DNA of 64,000 nucleotides from Candidatus Gastranaerophilales bacterium (GCA_947624645.1 CANQLG010000009.1:1-64000), one strand, 5' to 3'. Positions 18,238-27,930 are shown, counted from the stretch's first letter. A program made the numbers and translations. The notes: generated by a model not told the origin, from the letters alone.

Positions 18238-18873
18238 TTAAAACCGTCCGCCCGATAGGTAGTATCGGCTGCAATATAATCCGCTGCCTATGGGTGAACA
18301 ATTCATTTTTAATTTGGCATGACTTCGGTTATTGCCTAATGCTTCAACCTTATTTTTATATATGCTTATAAAAAATATATCCTGTCCTATTCTGTTTGGC
18401 TTTTCAGTTCCGTTTATATCCGTAAACATAAAATATAACGGCTGATTTTCGCTGATAATTTTTACATCATTTTGTTTTAACGATATCAGCATTCCCGTTT
18501 TATCAGTTATAAATTTATCAAAATAAAACTTATAATCCTTTTTTATCGGACTTGAATTCATTTTTTTGTATTTATATTTTTTCAGACTGATAAAATATTC
18601 GTCTTTAAAATTAAAATAAGGCTTTATGCGCTCCAATATAAAGTCTTCATTAACTATTTTACCTGCTTCTTCATTTGACGGAACGATGGAGCCCTCATGA
18701 ATATTTACCAATTCAAAACAATAGTTGAGTTTTTCGTACTCGGACTTCCATTTGGCAATTCTTTGAGCTTGTTCAATATTTATCAAGTTGAACGGCACAG
18801 CTATCAGTATTATTAATATTATTATCAAAAACACAGAAATTACATTAAACAAACTGAAAGAAAGATTTTTCAC
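18238..18873 (-). CDS. Pilin-like membrane-anchored protein with degenerate N-terminus
   Basis: One hydrophobic N-terminal helix (SVFLIIILIILIAVPF, about residues 13-28) is followed by an amphipathic stretch (EQAQRIAKWKSEYEKL) and a soluble domain. The domain has a calcium-loop-like segment DINGTEKPNRIGQDIFF and a C-terminal CSPIGSGLYC cysteine pair. This layout resembles type II secretion or type IV pseudopilins. The prepilin peptidase site is poor, though: the usual G-F-T-L-x-E is replaced by SFSLFN, lacking the glycine and the Glu at +5. It overlaps the PHP gene by 4 nt (ATGA). It may be a minor pilin that escapes processing or a pilin-derived membrane protein; homology is inferred from pattern only. 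Confidence 0.65.
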   Translation of the reverse strand: MKNLSFSLFNVISVFLIIILIILIAVPFNLINIEQAQRIAKWKSEYEKLNYCFELVNIHEGSIVPSNEEAGKIVNEDFILERIKPYFNFKDEYFISLKKYKYKKMNSSPIKKDYKFYFDKFITDKTGMLISLKQNDVKIISENQPLYFMFTDINGTEKPNRIGQDIFFISIYKNKVEALGNNRSHAKLKMNCSPIGSGLYCSRYYLSGGRF

Positions 18874-19715
18874 TCTGCAAGTTCCCTTCTGCGCTTCTCT
18901 TTCATAAGTTCATCATAAATCCATTCGGGTACAAAATTTTTGCCCATAATTATATTTCCGTTATTCGGGTTAGGGGCATGAAAATCCGACCCGCCGGTTA
19001 TTATCAGCCCGTATTTTTCTGCCAAAGTTGAAAAATATTCGATAATAGCAGGCGAATGTTTTCTGTGATATGCTTCTAAACCTCTTAGTCCGAAGTTCAT
19101 CATTTCTTTTGCCAATTGGTCAGCTATATCAACATCAAACGGATGCGCAAAAACAGGAATACCGCCCGCATCATATATTACTTCTACCGCATCAAAAGGT
19201 GATACCGTCTTTCTTTGAACATAAACAGGCGAATTATCATTAATATATTTGTTATAAGCATCAATAACACTTAAAGTGCCGCCTGCATTTGTTATTGCCT
19301 TTGCCAGATGGGGTCTGCCTATACTCCCGCCTTCCGCTACCTGTTTTGTTATACTGTCCAGAGTTATTTTTATTCCCTCTTTTTTAGCAAGCAAAGCTAT
19401 AATTTCCTTTGTTTGCTTAACTCTGGCCTGTTGCTGGGTTTTTATTAATTTTTGAAAATCATTATTTGATAAATCCATAAAATATCCCAAAATATGAACT
19501 TCATACCCTTTATAAAGGGTATTAATCTCAACTCCCGGTAATATTTCTATTGATTTATCTTTTGCATATTCTCGGGCTATTTTGTAGGAAAGCACATTAT
19601 CGTGATCGGTAATTGCAATCGCACCAAGCCCCGCATCTATCGCAGTGTCGACAATTTTCTCAGGAGAAAATGCGCCATCGGAATACGATGTGTGGATATG
19701 TAAATCGACTTTCAC
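18870..19715 (-). CDS. PHP-domain phosphoesterase (TrpH/YciV-like)
   Basis: The metal-binding PHP motifs are all visible: VDLHIHTSYSDG at residues 3-14, AIAITDHDN, LPGVEIN, FAHPFD and TGGSDFHAP. At 281 residues it fits the YciV/RNase AM family, which removes 5' nucleotides from RNA or hydrolyses 3',5'-bisphosphonucleotides. It sits 4 nt downstream of ymdB, itself downstream of RNase Y, which fits an RNA-processing role. It overlaps the pilin-like gene by 4 nt. Confidence 0.9.
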   Translation of the reverse strand: MKVDLHIHTSYSDGAFSPEKIVDTAIDAGLGAIAITDHDNVLSYKIAREYAKDKSIEILPGVEINTLYKGYEVHILGYFMDLSNNDFQKLIKTQQQARVKQTKEIIALLAKKEGIKITLDSITKQVAEGGSIGRPHLAKAITNAGGTLSVIDAYNKYINDNSPVYVQRKTVSPFDAVEVIYDAGGIPVFAHPFDVDIADQLAKEMMNFGLRGLEAYHRKHSPAIIEYFSTLAEKYGLIITGGSDFHAPNPNNGNIIMGKNFVPEWIYDELMKEKRRRELAE

Positions 19716-19719
19716 TTCC

Positions 19720-20544
19720 TTATCCTTTCATAATCTTTTTTTCCTCACTAATATTTATTTCTTCATTAATTCTTTTTACGGATAAGGCTCTGCCTGTTAA
19801 AACATCAACGGTTATACAAACTCCGTTTATTTGACAGTATCCTGTATCTGAGACATCCAGTCTGTCGGGGATGGCACTTATTAACCTGTTTACGGATGCT
19901 TCATATTCCATGCCTATTACACCGTTTGCATCTCCGCAAAATCCCGCATCGGTTATGTATGCACAGCAGTTTTCATATATTTTTTCATCCGCCGTTTGAA
20001 CATGTGTATGGGTTCCAAATATTCCCGTAACGCCTTTTTGTGCATAATATTTTGCCATACAAATCTTTTCCGCTGTGGCTTCCGCATGCACATCCATTAT
20101 TATTATGTTTGTTTCTTTTTTTATTTTGTCTATCGTTTCATTCAAAATTTGCCAAGGTGAATCATACATCCCCATAAATGTTCTGCCTAAAACATTTATA
20201 ACTCCTACTTTTACTCCGTTTGCATCAAAGATCCCATATCCTGTTCCTTTTGTATTTTCGGGGTAATTTATAGGGCGGATAAGACGGTCTGCCTCGTCTA
20301 TATACTCAAAAATTTCACGTTTATCCCATATATGATTACCTGAAGTAAAACAATTTATTCCGTAAGACAAAAGCTCATTATAATTTTTTTTTGTCAGCCC
20401 GAACCCGTGTGAAGCATTTTCAGCATTTGCTATGATAAAGTCCGGTTTTTGCCGCATATTTGCGATATATTCTTTCACGGCACGGCGGCCGGGTCTGCCG
20501 ACTATATCACCAAAAAAAATTATTTTTATTGTCTTTCGGGTCAC
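19720..20544 (-). CDS. ymdB: YmdB/TIGR00282-family metallophosphoesterase
   Basis: The dinuclear-metal motifs FFGDIVGRPGRRAV, ANAENASHGFGLT, TSGNHIWDKRE and GTHTHVQTADE match the YmdB family. Bacillus YmdB is a 2',3'-cAMP phosphodiesterase that affects biofilm decisions and interacts genetically with RNase Y. The start is GTG at 20544 with only a weak GGA ribosome site. Adjacency to rny, 24 nt upstream, reproduces the Bacillus rny-ymdB pair and strengthens the call. Confidence 0.93.
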   Translation of the reverse strand: MTRKTIKIIFFGDIVGRPGRRAVKEYIANMRQKPDFIIANAENASHGFGLTKKNYNELLSYGINCFTSGNHIWDKREIFEYIDEADRLIRPINYPENTKGTGYGIFDANGVKVGVINVLGRTFMGMYDSPWQILNETIDKIKKETNIIIMDVHAEATAEKICMAKYYAQKGVTGIFGTHTHVQTADEKIYENCCAYITDAGFCGDANGVIGMEYEASVNRLISAIPDRLDVSDTGYCQINGVCITVDVLTGRALSVKRINEEINISEEKKIMKG

Positions 20545-20568
20545 GGATATAATTCCATCTTGTAATTA

Positions 20569-22113
20569 TTATTTTGCTATTTCTGTCGTTCTTATTTCTC
20601 TGACTACTGTTACTCTTATTTGACCCGGATAATCAAGTTCTTCTTCAATACGTTTTGCAATATCTCTTGCCAGTCTTGTGCTTGCCAGATCATCAAACTT
20701 ATCAGGTTGAACAATTACCCTGATTTCTCTGCCTGCCTGTACCGCAAAAGATTGTTTTATTCCGTCATAGCTTAATGCTATTTCTTCAAGTTTTTGCAAT
20801 CTTTTAATATAAATTTCAAGTGTATCACGTCTTGAACCGGGTCTGCCTGCCGAAATGGCATCAGCCAATTTCACCAGTACGGCTTCTATTGTATTTGCCG
20901 TAACATCATCGTGGTGTGCTTCTATTGCGTGTATGATTTCCTCACGTTCTCCGTATTTACGGGCAAGTTCAACACCAAGCTCTATATGGGTTCCTTCTTG
21001 TGTTTGGTCAACAGCTTTTCCGATATCATGCAATAATCCCGCACGTTTTGCTATTTTAACATTTGCTCCGATTTCCGCCGCAAGCATGCCTGCTATTTGT
21101 CCGACTTCTAACGAATGGAGCAAAACATTCTGTCCGTAGCTTGTTCTGTAATAAAGTCTGCCTAACGTCTTTATCAATTCTTTATTGAGGTTCATAATGC
21201 CCATTTCCATGGCTGCATTTTCACCTTCTTGTTTAATTTTTTGTTCTATCTCGACACGGGCTTTTTCTACCATTTCTTCAATACGAACAGGGTGAATACG
21301 GCCGTCTGCTACCAATTTTTCAAGTGCTAACTTAGCTATTTCTCTTCTTACAGGGTCAAAACATGAAAGTACAACTGCTTCAGGAGTATCATCAATTATC
21401 AAATCAACTCCTGTAAGTGTTTCAAGTGTTCTGATATTTCTTCCTTCCCTGCCTATTATACGCCCTTTCATTTCATCTGACGGCAAACTAACCGATGTTA
21501 CGGTTGATTCTATTACCTGGTCTATTGCACATCTTTGCATTACCGTGGTTAGAATTTCTTTTGCTTTTTCATCAGAAACTTCTCTTATGTGGTTTTCATT
21601 TTCTCTTATTAAATTATTGGCTTCCTGCTGTAAATCAACTTTTAATTGTTCAAGCAGTAAATTTTTTGCTTCATCAATAGTTAAACCCGATATCCTTTCA
21701 AGTTCCTGCAATTGCTTTTGCATAACATCAGCGAGATAATCTTCCTTATCCGTAATTTCATCAATTTTTCGCTGTAATTCGGTATCTTTTTTAGTAATTT
21801 CATGCTCTTTAGTTTCAAGCTGTTCTTCTTTTTTCAAAAGTTTTGACTCAAGTTTTGAAAGTTCTTGTCGTCTTTCTTTTGCTTCTTCCTGAAATTTTTC
21901 AATATCTTTTTGAACAGCTTCTTTAGCTGCTATCATTGCTTCTTTTTGATACAGACTGTTCTTTTCTTCCATATCTTTTAAAAGTTGTTCTTTTTCACGT
22001 TTTCCTTTTCTGGAATCACGCCAAAAAAGCAAGCACGCTAAGAATAAAAACGCAAAAAGTATAATTAAAGTATTATTATCTATTTTCCTATACCTCGTTC
22101 TTTCTAAATGCAC
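20569..22113 (-). CDS. rny: Ribonuclease Y
   Basis: The 514-residue protein has a single membrane anchor at about 14-31 and a long charged coiled coil at about 35-190. A KH domain follows with [17 protein letters not shown] (about 215-231), and an HD phosphohydrolase domain has [10 protein letters not shown] at about 360-369 and EAHHDDV near 400. RNase Y is a membrane-bound endoribonuclease that initiates mRNA decay in bacteria. The only in-frame start giving the anchor is a GTG at 22113 without a clear Shine-Dalgarno. It heads the rny-ymdB-PHP-pilin-like operon. Confidence 0.96.
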   Translation of the reverse strand: MHLERTRYRKIDNNTLIILFAFLFLACLLFWRDSRKGKREKEQLLKDMEEKNSLYQKEAMIAAKEAVQKDIEKFQEEAKERRQELSKLESKLLKKEEQLETKEHEITKKDTELQRKIDEITDKEDYLADVMQKQLQELERISGLTIDEAKNLLLEQLKVDLQQEANNLIRENENHIREVSDEKAKEILTTVMQRCAIDQVIESTVTSVSLPSDEMKGRIIGREGRNIRTLETLTGVDLIIDDTPEAVVLSCFDPVRREIAKLALEKLVADGRIHPVRIEEMVEKARVEIEQKIKQEGENAAMEMGIMNLNKELIKTLGRLYYRTSYGQNVLLHSLEVGQIAGMLAAEIGANVKIAKRAGLLHDIGKAVDQTQEGTHIELGVELARKYGEREEIIHAIEAHHDDVTANTIEAVLVKLADAISAGRPGSRRDTLEIYIKRLQKLEEIALSYDGIKQSFAVQAGREIRVIVQPDKFDDLASTRLARDIAKRIEEELDYPGQIRVTVVREIRTTEIAK

Positions 22114-22272
22114 TATTTATGTGCACTTAAGCTATATTAAATTTATAAATTTTTTATATTAATTCATAAAATTATAATTTATATTCTATTACCTATGGTA
22201 GTAATTTTATCATACAAAATTAGTTTTTAACAACTCTTTTTTGATAATGATAAACTTTTTTAAATTTTTTAC

Positions 22273-22301
22273 TGGACAATGAAAAATTTTTATATTATAG
22301 T
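22273..22301 (+). promoter_or_regulatory. Candidate tRNA-Leu promoter, TGGACA-17-TATAGT
   Basis: A -35-like TGGACA (22273-22278) and -10-like TATAGT (22296-22301) with 17-nt spacing place the transcription start near 22308, about seven bases before the mature tRNA. A tRNA operon of one gene is implied. Confidence 0.6.
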
Positions 22302-22314
22302 ACAGATTGAACAA

Positions 22315-22400
22315 GCCTTGGTGGCGGAAGTGGTAGACGCGTTGGACTTAAAATCCAATCAGGCTCACCCCTGGTGCCGGTTCAAGTCCGGCTCAAGGCA
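22315..22400 (+). tRNA. tRNA-Leu (anticodon UAA)
   Basis: The gene is 86 nt with a full cloverleaf and the long variable arm of a class II tRNA. The 7-bp acceptor stem (gccttgg with tcaaggc) has one G-U pair. The anticodon stem ttgga/tccaa closes loop cttaaaa with TAA at 22349-22351, and the T-arm contains ggttcaagtcc. The discriminator is A and CCA is not encoded. It reads UUA, expected to be the main leucine codon in an AT-rich genome. A terminator follows at 22407. Confidence 0.96.
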
Positions 22401-22406
22401 AGTTTT

Positions 22407-22431
22407 ACACTCCTTATTAGGAGTGTTTTTT
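22407..22431 (+). terminator. Terminator after tRNA-Leu
   Basis: An 8-bp perfect stem (acactcct / aggagtgt) with loop tatt is followed directly by a T-run. It begins six bases after the tRNA. Confidence 0.85.
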
Positions 22432-22452
22432 ATAAATATAAAATTTGAGTAT

Positions 22453-22480
22453 AAAAAACCTGCAAAATTGCAGGTTTTTT
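22453..22480 (-). terminator. Symmetrical terminator downstream of the autotransporter gene
   Basis: The stem aaaaaacctgcaa / ttgcaggtttttt closes a very small AT loop. T-runs follow on both strands, so it can stop the minus-strand autotransporter transcript as well as leftover plus-strand transcription. Confidence 0.85.
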
Positions 22481-22499
22481 CTTTAGATTAATTAAATAG

Positions 22500-25400
22500 T
22501 TATATTGTCCATCTTCCGCCAAATTGTAACCCAATACCGTTTCTGCCGCCACTCGTACAATATGCTTGACCATATCCTACAAAGCGTTCACCATATAATT
22601 TTCTAAGTCCTAAGCCATACTTAAAGAAAGGTTTAACACTTAATTCAGGTAAAGCAGCGTCGCTTGCAACATAGTCTGTTTTATCAAATAAATTCCAAAC
22701 AATACTCAATCCCGTATATGGCTGCCAACCTTTACCAACATTACCGATAAATTTTAATCCGGGTTCAAGCTGCAATGCATTTAATGCAGAGGGTTTAATT
22801 TTGACACCGCCTGAAGTTGTATAAGATTCAGTATTAACAAATGTATAAGACATTAACCAACTGGGCTGTACAATAAATTTACCGTCAGCAAATTCAATAT
22901 TGTACCCTGTTTTAGAAGCGACCCCTGTTCTAAACAAGCCAAATGAATCATCTCCATAGTTTGTAGAAGCCTCTGCTAAGTTAGCACCTGCATTTGCGGT
23001 TAAACCGGTAAAGAAATTATTTTTATATAATGTACCTGATAGCCCCAAGGTACCGCCATTTTGGTATATACTAATACCGTCAAAAGCTTGGTGAGAACCA
23101 TTATATCCCGCATAGAGTCCCCACATACCGTCCCAGCCGTTACCAAGGTCATATAATTGAGTTTCGCCGCCGATATATGAACCCCAAGCTACGTTAGATA
23201 CTTTTGGTCCGCGTTTTAATCTTACATTTTCAAATGTTGCATAAGGTCTTGCCCATATTGCCGTATTGTCATACTGAGTTAAAGTTTTATCATAAATTGC
23301 ACTTGTGTCTGTTTCGGCAGCTGCATATTTATTTTTAAACTTCATTGATTGACGCATGCTTTTAGACATAATCATATACATATCCATATTACGGAATGCT
23401 TCATCGTAACTGTCTAATTGAGTAAGATATCCGCCCAACTGAGCTGCAACAGGGGCTGTCATAACAGAATGGTTAAAATATTCATATGTATCACCTGCCG
23501 GAGAATATGATATACCGTTTTCATTACTTTGAGCGTTAATCCATCTCAACGGAGTTAATTTTGTATATGATTTTTGTGGTAATTCCAATTGGACTTCATC
23601 ACCTAAACCAAGAGCATTTTTAATATCAGCCGAAGTCATAGTATCCGAACTTAACACAGTATCAGGTAAGAAATTAAAGTCTTCAATTCCTACGGTGCCT
23701 GAAAGGTCATCAGCCGCAGAAAATCTGTCAGTTGTTCTGTTTTTAGAACTTATGTCAAATTTTAGTTTTGAGCCGTTACCGATTTTAACTTTTTCTCCGT
23801 AGTTATTTATTTGTCCGTCCAGAGAATCCAATGTTGCATTTTTAACATTGACTAAGGTCCCCTCTCCTAAAGAACTTCCTTCCGCTAAATGTAAAGTACC
23901 GTTAGAAACTTCCATATTGGCATTTTTTATTTCGGAGTTAAAAGTGACTTTACCGGCACCATCCAAAGTTACATTATACTGTTTTGCCCCTGAAATACCA
24001 TCAGAAATTGTAATATTTTTATTTTCTCCCGCATTAAGATTCAAAGTGCCGACACTGCCGGAAGTTGATTTATTATCCATATAGATATCGCCGCCATCTT
24101 CAGCGGAATTACCTGCAAAAACTATATCACTGTCTTTTGCAATAACGCTGACATTGCCGTTAGCCCAAATAGCACCGCCTTTACTTCCTGCTTTATTATT
24201 AACAAAGCTTGTATCAGTAATATTTGTATCAACATAAGAAGCAATAGCACCGCCATTTTTAGCAGCATTGTTACCGCTAAATGTACTGCCTGAAATTTTT
24301 AAAGAAGAATTTGTTCCTGATGCGTTTGATCGTGTTGCAATAGCACCGCCGACCGTATCAGATAAGTTATTAATAAAATCAGACTTCGTTATTTCCGCTT
24401 GTGAGCTGCTGCCGACAAATATAGCACCTCCGCCTTCTTTATCATTAATATAATCAGGATGTTCTTCTGTAAAGACTGTACCTGTTGTTTTGTTACCTTT
24501 AAATAGCGAATTATTAACGGTGGTTTTGCCTCCTGACCATATTGCACCGCCTTCTGCTTCTGCGGTATTATTTTCAAACACCAAACTGTCAAGTTCTAAA
24601 ATATTGCCAGTCGATGCTCCCGTCCAAATAGCTCCGCCTTGTCCTCCCATAGGAGCTGCATCTTTTGTCTTTTTTTCCGCAGCATAGTTATTATTAAAGT
24701 TTGAATTAGTTACAATTGTTGTTGTATCAGAGCCTGATGCTGCAATTGCACCGCCGACCATAGATTTATTTTTTGTAAATTGAGACTTATCAACCGTTAA
24801 TGTACGTGCTGCCGGTTTTGTTATATTATAAATTGCGCCGCCTTTATTGTCCGAGGAATTATCCTCAAATAAAGAATTTTCAACATTTACATCAGCATAG
24901 GCATATAAAGCGCCTCCGTCAGTTTTTGCACTATTTTTATAAAATACGGAATCTTTAATTCCCAGTTTACTTGTATGAGCATAAACGGCACCGCCCGAAT
25001 CTGCCGAGTTATTTAAAAACGTAGCTTTTGTCAGTTGATTTTCAATTTTATCGCTATAATTAAATATAGCACCGCCTCTATCTGCCGCAGTGTTGCCGTC
25101 AAATACCGCATTTTCACCTATGTTCATACCTTTTGTATTATATATAGCACCGCCCATTGACTCTGCAGTGGTTACCTTATTATTTTTAAATACGGAATTT
25201 GCTCCCAGTGTTAAATCACCGCCATAATTAAATATAGCACCGCCTCTATCTGTCGCAGTGTTGCCATCAAATACCGCATTTTCACCTATATTTAATGTTT
25301 GTGTATTATATATAGCACCGCCATATGAACTTGAAGCTGTTGTCTTATTATTTATAAATATGGAATTTGCTCCCAGTGTTAAGTCAGCGCCATAATTGCA

Positions 25401-26804
25401 TATAGCACCGCCCATTAGACCTGCAGAGTTACTTTCAAATAAAGCATTTTCACCTATTGTGATTTCGCCTGCATAGTTATATATAGCGCCACCATATGAT
25501 TGGTCAGAAGTAGCCTTATTATTTATAAATACTGAATTTGCACCTATTGTCACATCTTTGATGTTATATATTGCACCGCTCATTGCAGTTGCAGTATTAC
25601 TTTCAAATCTTGCTTTTTCTCCGATTGTTAAATTTACGGTATTGTATATTGCACCGCCATAACCAAGTATTTGCTCAGTACCTGTCGTATTATTTAGGAA
25701 TATCGCATTATCACCTATTTCAACAATAGAACTTTCCGAGCCCGAGTCTAAAAGTGAAATAGCACCGCCATATACAGTGGATATTTCAGCATCTGTTGTT
25801 TCAGTACCTGCTTTATTCCCTTCAAATAAGGCATTATCTCCTATTTTAAGGCTTGATGTTTGCTCTTCCAGATTATACATACTTATGGCACCACCTGTGT
25901 TCTCTGCAATATTACCTTTAAAGGTTGCGTTATCACCAATCGTTGCCTTATTTCTTTGAGAAAGAGATAATCCTCCGCCTACCATTGATTTATTATTTTC
26001 AAAAGTTACACCGTTTCCGATTTGGACTTTATTTTCTCTGGCATCTCTACCTTCTGATTCAATAGCGCCACCATATTGTGTATTTTCGGGTTCATCACCG
26101 TCTATGGCTGTATTATTTCTGAAAGTTACATTATCCCCTATTGTTAAGCTGCTGCCGGCATTATAAATAGCACCTCCGTCATATTTCGCAGCAGAGTTAT
26201 TTTCAAAGGTAGAGCCTGATTCAACGGTTAAGTTACCTCCATTATATAAAGCACCGCCGCGAGTTTCTGCTTTATTTTCTTTAAAGGTACCGCCGATATT
26301 CATTTCTCCTGCATTTGTTATAGTTCCATCGTCATCCAATTTACCTGCATTGTAGGCTGCACCGCCATAATTTGCCGCATTATTTTCAAAAGTGCCCTCT
26401 GCGGTTAAACTTTTACCCTCATAATTATAAACAGCACCGCCATGTTCTTTAGCAGAGTTATTTTTAAACTTTGAATTGGCTACAATCGTCAATCTGCCGT
26501 TATTATATACGGCTCCGCCATTCTTTTCCGCTTTATTTTCCGTAAATTCTCCGCCGACTGTCATATCTCCTGCATTATAAACAGCACCTCCGTTATTAGA
26601 AGCCTCATTTTGAGTGAATGTACTTTCGGTTACGCTGCTTGTTTTATTTTCGTGCGTATATAATGCTCCGCCGTCTTGGTCATTCCTATTTGAATAATTT
26701 TGATTGGTTGTTGACTCTACATCTTCATCATGATTCGCATATACTTGAATTTGAAGTGCCAAGCATGCTAATAAGACAGCAAAAAGAACACTTCTCTTTT
26801 TCAT
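22500..26804 (-). CDS. Pmp-like autotransporter adhesin with C-terminal beta-barrel
   Basis: This 1434-residue protein begins with a signal peptide (MKKRSVLFAVLLACLALQIQVYA, cleavage near residue 23). A passenger to about residue 900 contains over two dozen GGA(I/V/L) motifs and many FxxN motifs, the signature of chlamydial polymorphic membrane proteins and of right-handed beta-helices. A linker then leads to a roughly 280-residue autotransporter barrel (from about AIWARPYATFENV, including GGETQLYDLGNGW) ending in GLQFGGRWTI. The terminal residue is Ile rather than the usual Phe/Trp. An AGGAG ribosome site and a good promoter lie upstream. It is probably a surface-exposed adhesin or cleaved surface protein. 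DNA repeats inside the passenger suggest length variation by recombination. Confidence 0.93.
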   Translation of the reverse strand: MKKRSVLFAVLLACLALQIQVYANHDEDVESTTNQNYSNRNDQDGGALYTHENKTSSVTESTFTQNEASNNGGAVYNAGDMTVGGEFTENKAEKNGGAVYNNGRLTIVANSKFKNNSAKEHGGAVYNYEGKSLTAEGTFENNAANYGGAAYNAGKLDDDGTITNAGEMNIGGTFKENKAETRGGALYNGGNLTVESGSTFENNSAAKYDGGAIYNAGSSLTIGDNVTFRNNTAIDGDEPENTQYGGAIESEGRDARENKVQIGNGVTFENNKSMVGGGLSLSQRNKATIGDNATFKGNIAENTGGAISMYNLEEQTSSLKIGDNALFEGNKAGTETTDAEISTVYGGAISLLDSGSESSIVEIGDNAIFLNNTTGTEQILGYGGAIYNTVNLTIGEKARFESNTATAMSGAIYNIKDVTIGANSVFINNKATSDQSYGGAIYNYAGEITIGENALFESNSAGLMGGAICNYGADLTLGANSIFINNKTTASSSYGGAIYNTQTLNIGENAVFDGNTATDRGGAIFNYGGDLTLGANSVFKNNKVTTAESMGGAIYNTKGMNIGENAVFDGNTAADRGGAIFNYSDKIENQLTKATFLNNSADSGGAVYAHTSKLGIKDSVFYKNSAKTDGGALYAYADVNVENSLFEDNSSDNKGGAIYNITKPAARTLTVDKSQFTKNKSMVGGAIAASGSDTTTIVTNSNFNNNYAAEKKTKDAAPMGGQGGAIWTGASTGNILELDSLVFENNTAEAEGGAIWSGGKTTVNNSLFKGNKTTGTVFTEEHPDYINDKEGGGAIFVGSSSQAEITKSDFINNLSDTVGGAIATRSNASGTNSSLKISGSTFSGNNAAKNGGAIASYVDTNITDTSFVNNKAGSKGGAIWANGNVSVIAKDSDIVFAGNSAEDGGDIYMDNKSTSGSVGTLNLNAGENKNITISDGISGAKQYNVTLDGAGKVTFNSEIKNANMEVSNGTLHLAEGSSLGEGTLVNVKNATLDSLDGQINNYGEKVKIGNGSKLKFDISSKNRTTDRFSAADDLSGTVGIEDFNFLPDTVLSSDTMTSADIKNALGLGDEVQLELPQKSYTKLTPLRWINAQSNENGISYSPAGDTYEYFNHSVMTAPVAAQLGGYLTQLDSYDEAFRNMDMYMIMSKSMRQSMKFKNKYAAAETDTSAIYDKTLTQYDNTAIWARPYATFENVRLKRGPKVSNVAWGSYIGGETQLYDLGNGWDGMWGLYAGYNGSHQAFDGISIYQNGGTLGLSGTLYKNNFFTGLTANAGANLAEASTNYGDDSFGLFRTGVASKTGYNIEFADGKFIVQPSWLMSYTFVNTESYTTSGGVKIKPSALNALQLEPGLKFIGNVGKGWQPYTGLSIVWNLFDKTDYVASDAALPELSVKPFFKYGLGLRKLYGERFVGYGQAYCTSGGRNGIGLQFGGRWTI
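25071..25406 (-). repeat. 168-bp direct repeat inside the autotransporter passenger
   Basis: The stretch starting at 25071 recurs nearly identically from 25239, a 168-bp (56-codon) period. Each copy encodes GENAVFDGNTA-x-DRGGAIFNY followed by a LGANSVFKNNK unit and GGAIYNT. Conservation at DNA level, stronger than between other passenger repeats, indicates a recent internal duplication. The second boundary is approximate. Confidence 0.7.
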
Positions 26805-26844
26805 ATGTTACTTCTCCTATTTATCTCCAGAATACTTCAGCCAA

Positions 26845-26873
26845 ATTCTATTATTAAAAACTTTGAAAGTCAA
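26845..26873 (-). promoter_or_regulatory. Promoter of the autotransporter gene, TTGACT-17-TAGAAT
   Basis: Read on the minus strand, TTGACT (26868-26873) and TAGAAT (26845-26850) are separated by exactly 17 nt. Transcription would start near 26838, leaving a leader of about 34 nt that contains the AGGAG ribosome site. This is one of the best sigma-70-like promoters in the window. Confidence 0.7.
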
Positions 26874-26950
26874 TAGCATAACCTATTGCGCTATATATAA
26901 AATTCCAAAACAACGAGAACAATTAGCTTTTTAGAGTATTGTTTAACATT

Positions 26951-27919
26951 TTAACTGGATTCGCATAAAAAACATCTTACACTATGGCCATTAGATATTT
27001 CATAAAATTCAGGGTGTTTGATTTTACATTTATCCATAACATAAGGACATCTCGTATGGAATTTACAACCGTTCGGAGGATTTTGAGGTGAGGGGATATC
27101 TCCCGAAATTATTATTTTTTGCGGCTTATCTTTATTTATTAAAGGGAGTGCATTCAACAATGCTTGGGTATAAGGATGTTTATGATTGGAAAATAATTCT
27201 TCTTTTGGCGCTATTTCGACTATTTCGCCTAAGTACATTACGGCAACTCTATCTGATATATATTTTATTATGCTTAAATCATGGGAAATAAAGAGCATAG
27301 TTAAGTTTAGTTCATTTTTAAGTTTTATCAGAAGATTTACAATTTGAGCTTGTATACTCACATCAAGCGCACTTACAGGCTCATCGGCAACTACAAACTC
27401 AGGATTTAATATTATTGCTCTTGCTATTGCAATCCTTTGTCGCTGTCCGCCAGAAAATTCATGCGGATATCTTGATAATACTTCCTCGTTTAAACCAATC
27501 AGTTGAATTATTCGCTTTATTTTATTATCGATTTCTGTTTTATCTTTAATTTTATTAATAATAAACGGCTCTTTCAGAATATCATATATTTTCATTCGGG
27601 GGTCTAAACTCATGTATGGATTCTGAAATATAAGCTGTGCCTTTTTTCTGAAGTCGTTTAATTCTTTTTTTGATTTGTTTAAAATATTTTCACCGTTAAA
27701 TATAACCTCTCCCGAAGTAGGATTCAATAATTTTAATATACAGTTTCCTAATGTCGATTTCCCGCTTCCAGATTCACCAACAAGCCCTAATATCTCATTT
27801 TCGTATATATTTATACTTACATTGTTAAGAGCATACACATATCCTTTTATATTGCCCAAGAGCCCATCAGTCACGGGATAATGCATATTCAAATTTTTTA
27901 CTTCAAAAAGACTTCTCAT
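26951..27919 (-). CDS. Oligopeptide/dipeptide ABC transporter ATP-binding protein (OppF/DppF-like)
   Basis: At 322 residues it has Walker A GLVGESGSGKSTLGN, Q-loop LIFQNPYMSLDPRM, signature EFSGGQRQRIAIARA, Walker B FVVADEPVSALDVS and the switch His in LFISHDL. The C-terminal Opp/Dpp extension has HPYTQALLNALP and a cysteine cluster CKFHTRCPYVMDKC, which in relatives binds an Fe-S cluster. It would energise peptide import. No permease, partner ATPase or binding protein lies next to it. It follows an LD-carboxypeptidase gene by 11 nt, which hints at murein peptide recycling. Confidence 0.93.
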   Translation of the reverse strand: MRSLFEVKNLNMHYPVTDGLLGNIKGYVYALNNVSINIYENEILGLVGESGSGKSTLGNCILKLLNPTSGEVIFNGENILNKSKKELNDFRKKAQLIFQNPYMSLDPRMKIYDILKEPFIINKIKDKTEIDNKIKRIIQLIGLNEEVLSRYPHEFSGGQRQRIAIARAIILNPEFVVADEPVSALDVSIQAQIVNLLIKLKNELNLTMLFISHDLSIIKYISDRVAVMYLGEIVEIAPKEELFSNHKHPYTQALLNALPLINKDKPQKIIISGDIPSPQNPPNGCKFHTRCPYVMDKCKIKHPEFYEISNGHSVRCFLCESS

Positions 27920-27930
27920 ATTTTATACCT

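Noticed and set aside
22315-22400. tRNA-Leu as a site of an integrated element
   Set aside because: No integrase, no duplicated 3' tRNA end and no composition shift were seen on either side.
22500-26804. Highly repetitive DNA, considered as a CRISPR array or tandem satellite
   Set aside because: The repeats are in frame within one long protein, vary between copies and lack uniform repeat-spacer lengths; they are Pmp motifs.
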